Below are positions 5,772 to 8,891 of a stretch of DNA of 8,891 nt, one piece after another. The notes beneath the pieces are model-generated. The model was not told where the DNA came from and did no database searches. It saw only the letters and a list, made by a program, of their open reading frames with translations. How positions within the stretch are numbered: the stretch's first letter is position 1; each line of letters begins with the position of its first letter. Source of the stretch: Candidatus Ryanbacteria bacterium. GTDB lineage: Bacteria > Patescibacteriota > Minisyncoccia > Ryanbacterales > GWA2-47-10b. The stretch lies in the NCBI GenBank assembly GCA_943354465.1, contig CALRCC010000022.1, positions 1-8,891 on the forward strand, written 5' to 3'. The position numbers and the translations under genes are program-made.

Positions 5772-5786
5772 TACGATAATCGTCGT

Positions 5787-6905
5787 ATGAATGCTTTGCG
5801 CCGATTTGATTGGTTGCTCATTTGCGGCATTGCTCCGCTTTTGTTTTTCGGACTTCTTACTATGAAGTCATTCTCTGGAAATGATTACTTTTTTTGGCGT
5901 CAGCTTATATGGGTTGGCGTAGGCACCATCGTTATGTTTATTTGCGCGGCTATTGATTGGAGGGCATTCAAATCAAGCGCGGCCATTTTAGGGCTTTACA
6001 CTTTAGGTGTAGGCTCATTGATACTTTTGGCAGTGATAGGGTTTGCGACGCGTGGCGCGCAAAGCTGGTTTTATATTGGCGGATTCGCCGTGGAGCCAGT
6101 CGAGCCAATCAAGCTATTCCTTGTTTTGGTATTTGCCAAATATTTTTCACGGCGCTATGTAGAGATCGCGCTTTTTAGGCATATAGTTATTTCATTTTTA
6201 TATTTGATTATACCAATGACGCTTGTATTTCTGCATCCTGACTTTGGCTCAGCGGCAATTTTATTTTTTATATGGATATCGATGCTTTTATTCTCCGGTC
6301 TCACAATGAGGCATATTGCGCTATTCATCGGACTGGGCGTTATCATAGCGGTGGTCGGCTGGTTCTTCGTGCTTCAACCGTACCAAAAAACGCGCGTTGT
6401 CGCCTTTTTTAATCCAGAATATGATTCAAAAAAATCAGGATATCATGCGATACAGGCCATGATAGCTGTCGGATCAGGAGAGATCTTTGGCAAGGGAGTA
6501 GGATACGGCACGCAATCGCGTTTAAACTTTTTACCAGAATCAGAAACTGATTTTATGTTCGCTGCGTTCGCGGAAGAATGGGGATTCGTAGGCATTATTT
6601 TTGTGTTTTTATCATTTGCACTAATTTTTTGGCGTATCTTGCATATTGGCATGATGTCGCCTGACAATTTCTCAAAACTGTTTGGACTTGGCATTTGTTT
6701 TTTGATCGTTGGACATATCACGATCCACGTAGGCATGAATCTTGGGCTCTTGCCTATCACTGGCATAGGCCTTCCGTTCATGAGCTATGGCGGATCGTTC
6801 CTGGTTACCCTTATGGCGTCTATAGGCATCATCGAATCTATAGCAATTAGGTCTTCAGATTTGAAGGCATATGAGGGCATGGATATGGCAGTATTGACCT
6901 CTTGA
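5787..6905 (+). CDS. rodA: RodA/FtsW-family (SEDS) peptidoglycan glycosyltransferase (372 aa)
   Basis: SEDS proteins polymerise lipid II into glycan strands in the membrane together with a class B PBP. About ten membrane helices are visible. Family motifs in order are GAQSWFYIGGF (90-100), HPDFGSA (150-156), FNPEYDSKKSGYHAIQAMIAVGSG (208-231), GTQSRLNFLPESETDFMFA (241-259) and TGIGLPFMSYGGS (325-337). D255 in the ETDF segment matches the catalytic Asp of RodA and FtsW. The GTQSRLNFLPE segment and the length (about 370) favour RodA over FtsW. The usual QPSE motif after GG[FY] is changed to EPVE (103-106), keeping the Glu. No PBP gene is in the window. It lies 15 nt after the Cys-motif gene; a small hairpin, ATACGA/TCGTAT (5771-5788), covers the start codon and no Shine-Dalgarno is seen. 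Confidence 0.93.
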   Translation: MNALRRFDWLLICGIAPLLFFGLLTMKSFSGNDYFFWRQLIWVGVGTIVMFICAAIDWRAFKSSAAILGLYTLGVGSLILLAVIGFATRGAQSWFYIGGFAVEPVEPIKLFLVLVFAKYFSRRYVEIALFRHIVISFLYLIIPMTLVFLHPDFGSAAILFFIWISMLLFSGLTMRHIALFIGLGVIIAVVGWFFVLQPYQKTRVVAFFNPEYDSKKSGYHAIQAMIAVGSGEIFGKGVGYGTQSRLNFLPESETDFMFAAFAEEWGFVGIIFVFLSFALIFWRILHIGMMSPDNFSKLFGLGICFLIVGHITIHVGMNLGLLPITGIGLPFMSYGGSFLVTLMASIGIIESIAIRSSDLKAYEGMDMAVLTS

Positions 6906-6925
6906 TTATTTTGTGGTTATATGAT
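6894..6925 (+). promoter_or_regulatory. Possible internal promoter before the sigma4-HARE gene
   Basis: TTGACC (6894-6899), inside the end of the rodA-like gene, is followed 17 bp later by TTATAT (6917-6922), and a better-looking TATGAT lies at 6920-6925 with a 20-bp spacer. Either could give a short leader before the ATG at 6945. The match is moderate and read-through from upstream is equally possible. Confidence 0.35.
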
Positions 6926-6944
6926 AAAGTAAAAACATCTAATT

Positions 6945-7979
6945 ATGACTTCGCTCCCAGCCGCATTTGAAAAGCAAATGGCTAAATTTTTTGGAGAGCT
7001 TCCTACGCGTGCTCGAGGCGTACTTAAGCGTCGCTACGGTATAGGTGAGAGTGGATGTATGACCCTTGAGGCGATTGGTAAGCGCGAGGGTATTACTCGT
7101 GAACGCGTGCGTCAGATAGAAAATGATGCTATTCGTCGTCTCAAAAAATCTCCGCTATTCGCTGAGTTTGCGCCTCAAGAATCTATTATAAAAGACATTT
7201 TATCTAGAGTTGGTGGCGTTATCTCTGAGACAAACTTTTTATCTTTGCCAGAATTTTCACAAGTTAAAGACAAAAATACACTTATTCTTTTTTGTGATTT
7301 GGCTGATTCAACTCGTCGCCGTAAGGCGGATGATAGGCTTTACGCTCGTTGGAATATTGCTGATGCGCCAGTAGCCGGTATTGAGGCGGCACTGTCAGCG
7401 TTTGCGCGCTCGCTTCGTGAGCAAGGCGTGACGCTATCAGCTGATAGCACATTTGTGAGTTTAGCGGCTCATTTAAAAAAGACAGGCGTACACGTAGATG
7501 AAAAAAGTCCGGCACTTGCCACATACGTTGGGTTATCTAAAGAGATCGAGCAGAATGCTTGGGGCGAGTATGGGCATATTTCATCTCCGTTTATTCGTCC
7601 GCGTGGTATGCGTGACAGTGCATTTGTGGCGCTCGCACGAGCAAAAGAGCCGATGCATTTTCGCGATATCGCTGAACAAATAGGTAAATTTTCCCGCAAA
7701 TCAGTACATGTTCAGACCGTACACAACGAACTTATCAAAGATAGCCGTTTTGTGCTAGTTGGCCGTGGCTTGTATGCTCTTAGTGAGTGGGGGTATGAGC
7801 CTGGTTTCGTTAAAGATGTTTTGGTACAGTTGCTCAAAGGCCGCGCATTGACTCGCGAAGAGATCTTAGAGGAGGTCATGCGTCAAAGACAGGTAAAGGC
7901 GAGTACTATTTTTATTAATTTACAAAATAAAAAATTATTTAAGACGCTTGATGATGGCACTTATACTATAGTTTCGTAA
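6945..7979 (+). CDS. Sigma region 4 fused to HARE-type and winged-helix domains (344 aa)
   Basis: Residues 17-70 align closely with sigma70 region 4: LPTRARGVLKRRYGI, then MTLEAIGKREGITRERVRQIE. The recognition helix TRERVRQIE (51-59) differs from E. coli RpoD TRERIRQIE by one residue, so TTGACA-like -35 boxes are the expected target. Regions 1, 2 and 3 are absent, so it cannot melt or read a -10 box by itself. Residues 80-220 form a linker or helical domain I do not recognise. Residues 222-283 (DSAFVALARAKEPMHFRDIAEQIG to GLYALSEWGY) resemble the HARE-HTH fold of the RNA polymerase delta subunit. Residues 286-344 look like a further winged helix. It is likely a DNA- or polymerase-binding regulator. 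No Shine-Dalgarno is seen. It is 39 nt after the rodA-like gene and 3 nt before the next gene. Confidence 0.85.
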   Translation: MTSLPAAFEKQMAKFFGELPTRARGVLKRRYGIGESGCMTLEAIGKREGITRERVRQIENDAIRRLKKSPLFAEFAPQESIIKDILSRVGGVISETNFLSLPEFSQVKDKNTLILFCDLADSTRRRKADDRLYARWNIADAPVAGIEAALSAFARSLREQGVTLSADSTFVSLAAHLKKTGVHVDEKSPALATYVGLSKEIEQNAWGEYGHISSPFIRPRGMRDSAFVALARAKEPMHFRDIAEQIGKFSRKSVHVQTVHNELIKDSRFVLVGRGLYALSEWGYEPGFVKDVLVQLLKGRALTREEILEEVMRQRQVKASTIFINLQNKKLFKTLDDGTYTIVS

Positions 7980-7982
7980 TAC

Positions 7983-8891
7983 ATGCATTTTGCCGAGTTT
8001 TTCGAGCCAACGATTATAACAATTAAGCTCCTTTTCCACTTTTGGTGGCTGTGGCTTGCTCCATCGCTTTTTATTATTTTTAGGGCGTTGTGGCTAGCAT
8101 GGCGTCAGAGTTTATATAAAGAGGCTATTGTATGGACGCTTCTTGAGCTCAAAATGCCGCGTGAGGTACTCAAGAGCCCAGTAGCAATGGATCAGTTTCT
8201 TACCGCGCTCTCAAGCGTGCGCAATTCAGCTGGTGATTTTGAGGAAACATACCTCCACGGTGAGGTCACGTTGTGGTTTAGTCTTGAGATTACAAGCTTT
8301 GGTGGAGATATCCATTTTTATATTCGTACGCCAGAGAAGCATCGCCGTATTGTTGAGGCAAATTTGTACGCAAATTATTCTATGCTTGAGATAAGTGTTG
8401 TACCAGAATATCTTGACCGCTTTCCTGACAATATGTCAGCCATGTATGAGCGTAATCTGGTATTGTGGGGCACGGAGTTTGTGTTGGGAAAGCCGGATGC
8501 GTATCCTATTCGCACATATTTGAAGTTTGAATCTATGGATGAGGAGCGAAGCCTTGATCCGATCTCGTCGCTTCTTGAAGTTTTTCAGAAGATTAACCGC
8601 AAGGAAAATTATTTGCTACAAATTTTGATTCAGCCAGCTGATCAAAAATGGCGTGAAGAGGGGCTCAAGCTTGTAGATAAACTAAAAACGCGAGAAGAAA
8701 AAGTGATTAAGGGACCACTTGGCGAGTATGCTGATAGGCCGAGCCGTACGCCTGGTGAGACCGAAGTCCTAAAAGCGATTGAATTAAATCTTGCGAAGCC
8801 AGGATACAACACGCTCATTCGGTATGTATATATCGCTGACAAATCTGTCGCCGCCCCTCAAGGGGCAAAGCGCGCGATGCAAACAGTCCTA
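7983..8891 (+). CDS. Large membrane-anchored conserved protein, N-terminal part (303 codons, runs off the window)
   Basis: The frame is open from ATG 7983 to the last base with no stop, so the gene is cut by the window edge. Residues 11-40 are a strongly aromatic membrane segment (LLFHFWWLWLAPSLFIIF). A soluble domain follows with PREVLKSPVAMDQFLTAL (59-76), GEVTLWFSLEITSFGGDIHFYIRTP (93-117), LWGTEFVLGKPDAYPIRTY (161-179) and LDPISSLLEVF (191-201). I recall this pattern from long Patescibacteria proteins (DUF8128-like), some of which carry a C-terminal HerA/VirD4-type ATPase annotated as type IV secretion or conjugative DNA transfer; that part would lie outside the window and is not seen. 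The start is 3 nt after the sigma4-HARE stop, which suggests translational coupling. There is no Shine-Dalgarno sequence. Confidence 0.7.
   Translation, partial: MHFAEFFEPTIITIKLLFHFWWLWLAPSLFIIFRALWLAWRQSLYKEAIVWTLLELKMPREVLKSPVAMDQFLTALSSVRNSAGDFEETYLHGEVTLWFSLEITSFGGDIHFYIRTPEKHRRIVEANLYANYSMLEISVVPEYLDRFPDNMSAMYERNLVLWGTEFVLGKPDAYPIRTYLKFESMDEERSLDPISSLLEVFQKINRKENYLLQILIQPADQKWREEGLKLVDKLKTREEKVIKGPLGEYADRPSRTPGETEVLKAIELNLAKPGYNTLIRYVYIADKSVAAPQGAKRAMQTVL

Noticed and set aside
5771..5788. ATACGA/TCGTAT hairpin as a terminator between two genes
   Set aside because: Only 6 bp, no T-run, and it overlaps the next start codon; at most it affects translation of the rodA-like gene.
8642..8842. 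66-codon open frame on the minus strand
   Set aside because: It is antisense to the truncated gene at the right edge, whose plus-strand frame is open for 303 codons with recognisable conserved segments.

Overview
The window looks like a piece of chromosome from a Candidate Phyla Radiation (Patescibacteria) bacterium, probably of the Parcubacteria type. This is inferred from gene content and sequence style, since no database search was possible. The supporting points are: a 23S-5S rRNA unit with no 16S gene attached and with extra hairpins inside the 23S; a membrane protein with the Cys motif CxD..NG.E.GVDCGG.C...C; a sigma-region-4 protein fused to a HARE-type domain; and the start of a large membrane-anchored protein of a kind I recall from Patescibacteria. 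TGA serves as the stop of at least three genes, which argues against the UGA=Gly lineages (Gracilibacteria, SR1).

Layout. Positions 1-272 hold two divergent tRNA genes, Ala(GGC) on the minus strand and Val(CAC) on the plus strand, around an AT-rich promoter region. The Val tRNA has a badly paired acceptor stem. Positions 445-1134 encode a five-helix membrane protein of the TM_helix / MscS-like type, closed by a strong terminator. Positions 1210-4735 are the rRNA unit: a near-consensus promoter, a leader with a terminator-like hairpin, a boxA-like site, a 15-bp processing stem around the 23S, the 23S itself (about 3.13 kb, with two clear hairpin insertions), and the 5S with its own flanking stem. 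Positions 4736-4992 form a compact unit with promoter, ribosome binding site, a 42-residue secreted peptide and a terminator. From 5013 to the right edge runs a same-strand gene cluster: a Cys-motif membrane protein, a RodA/FtsW-family glycosyltransferase, the sigma4-HARE protein, and the first 303 codons of a membrane-anchored protein that continues beyond the window.

How the parts fit. The left two thirds is translation hardware: tRNAs and large-subunit rRNAs. The right third is cell envelope plus a putative transcription regulator. The regulator keeps the residues that read TTGACA -35 boxes but has no region 2 for the -10 box, so it cannot be an ordinary sigma factor on its own. The rRNA promoter carries a perfect TTGACA, so a link between the two is possible but unproven. 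Apart from the small peptide, which has a textbook GGAGG, the protein genes show little or no Shine-Dalgarno sequence, and one (5013) may be leaderless.

The items most worth following up are the small secreted peptide with its HVFDEP/HIYNEP repeat, the sigma4-HARE protein, the mismatched tRNA-Val, and the autonomous 23S-5S unit with a terminator-like hairpin in its leader.
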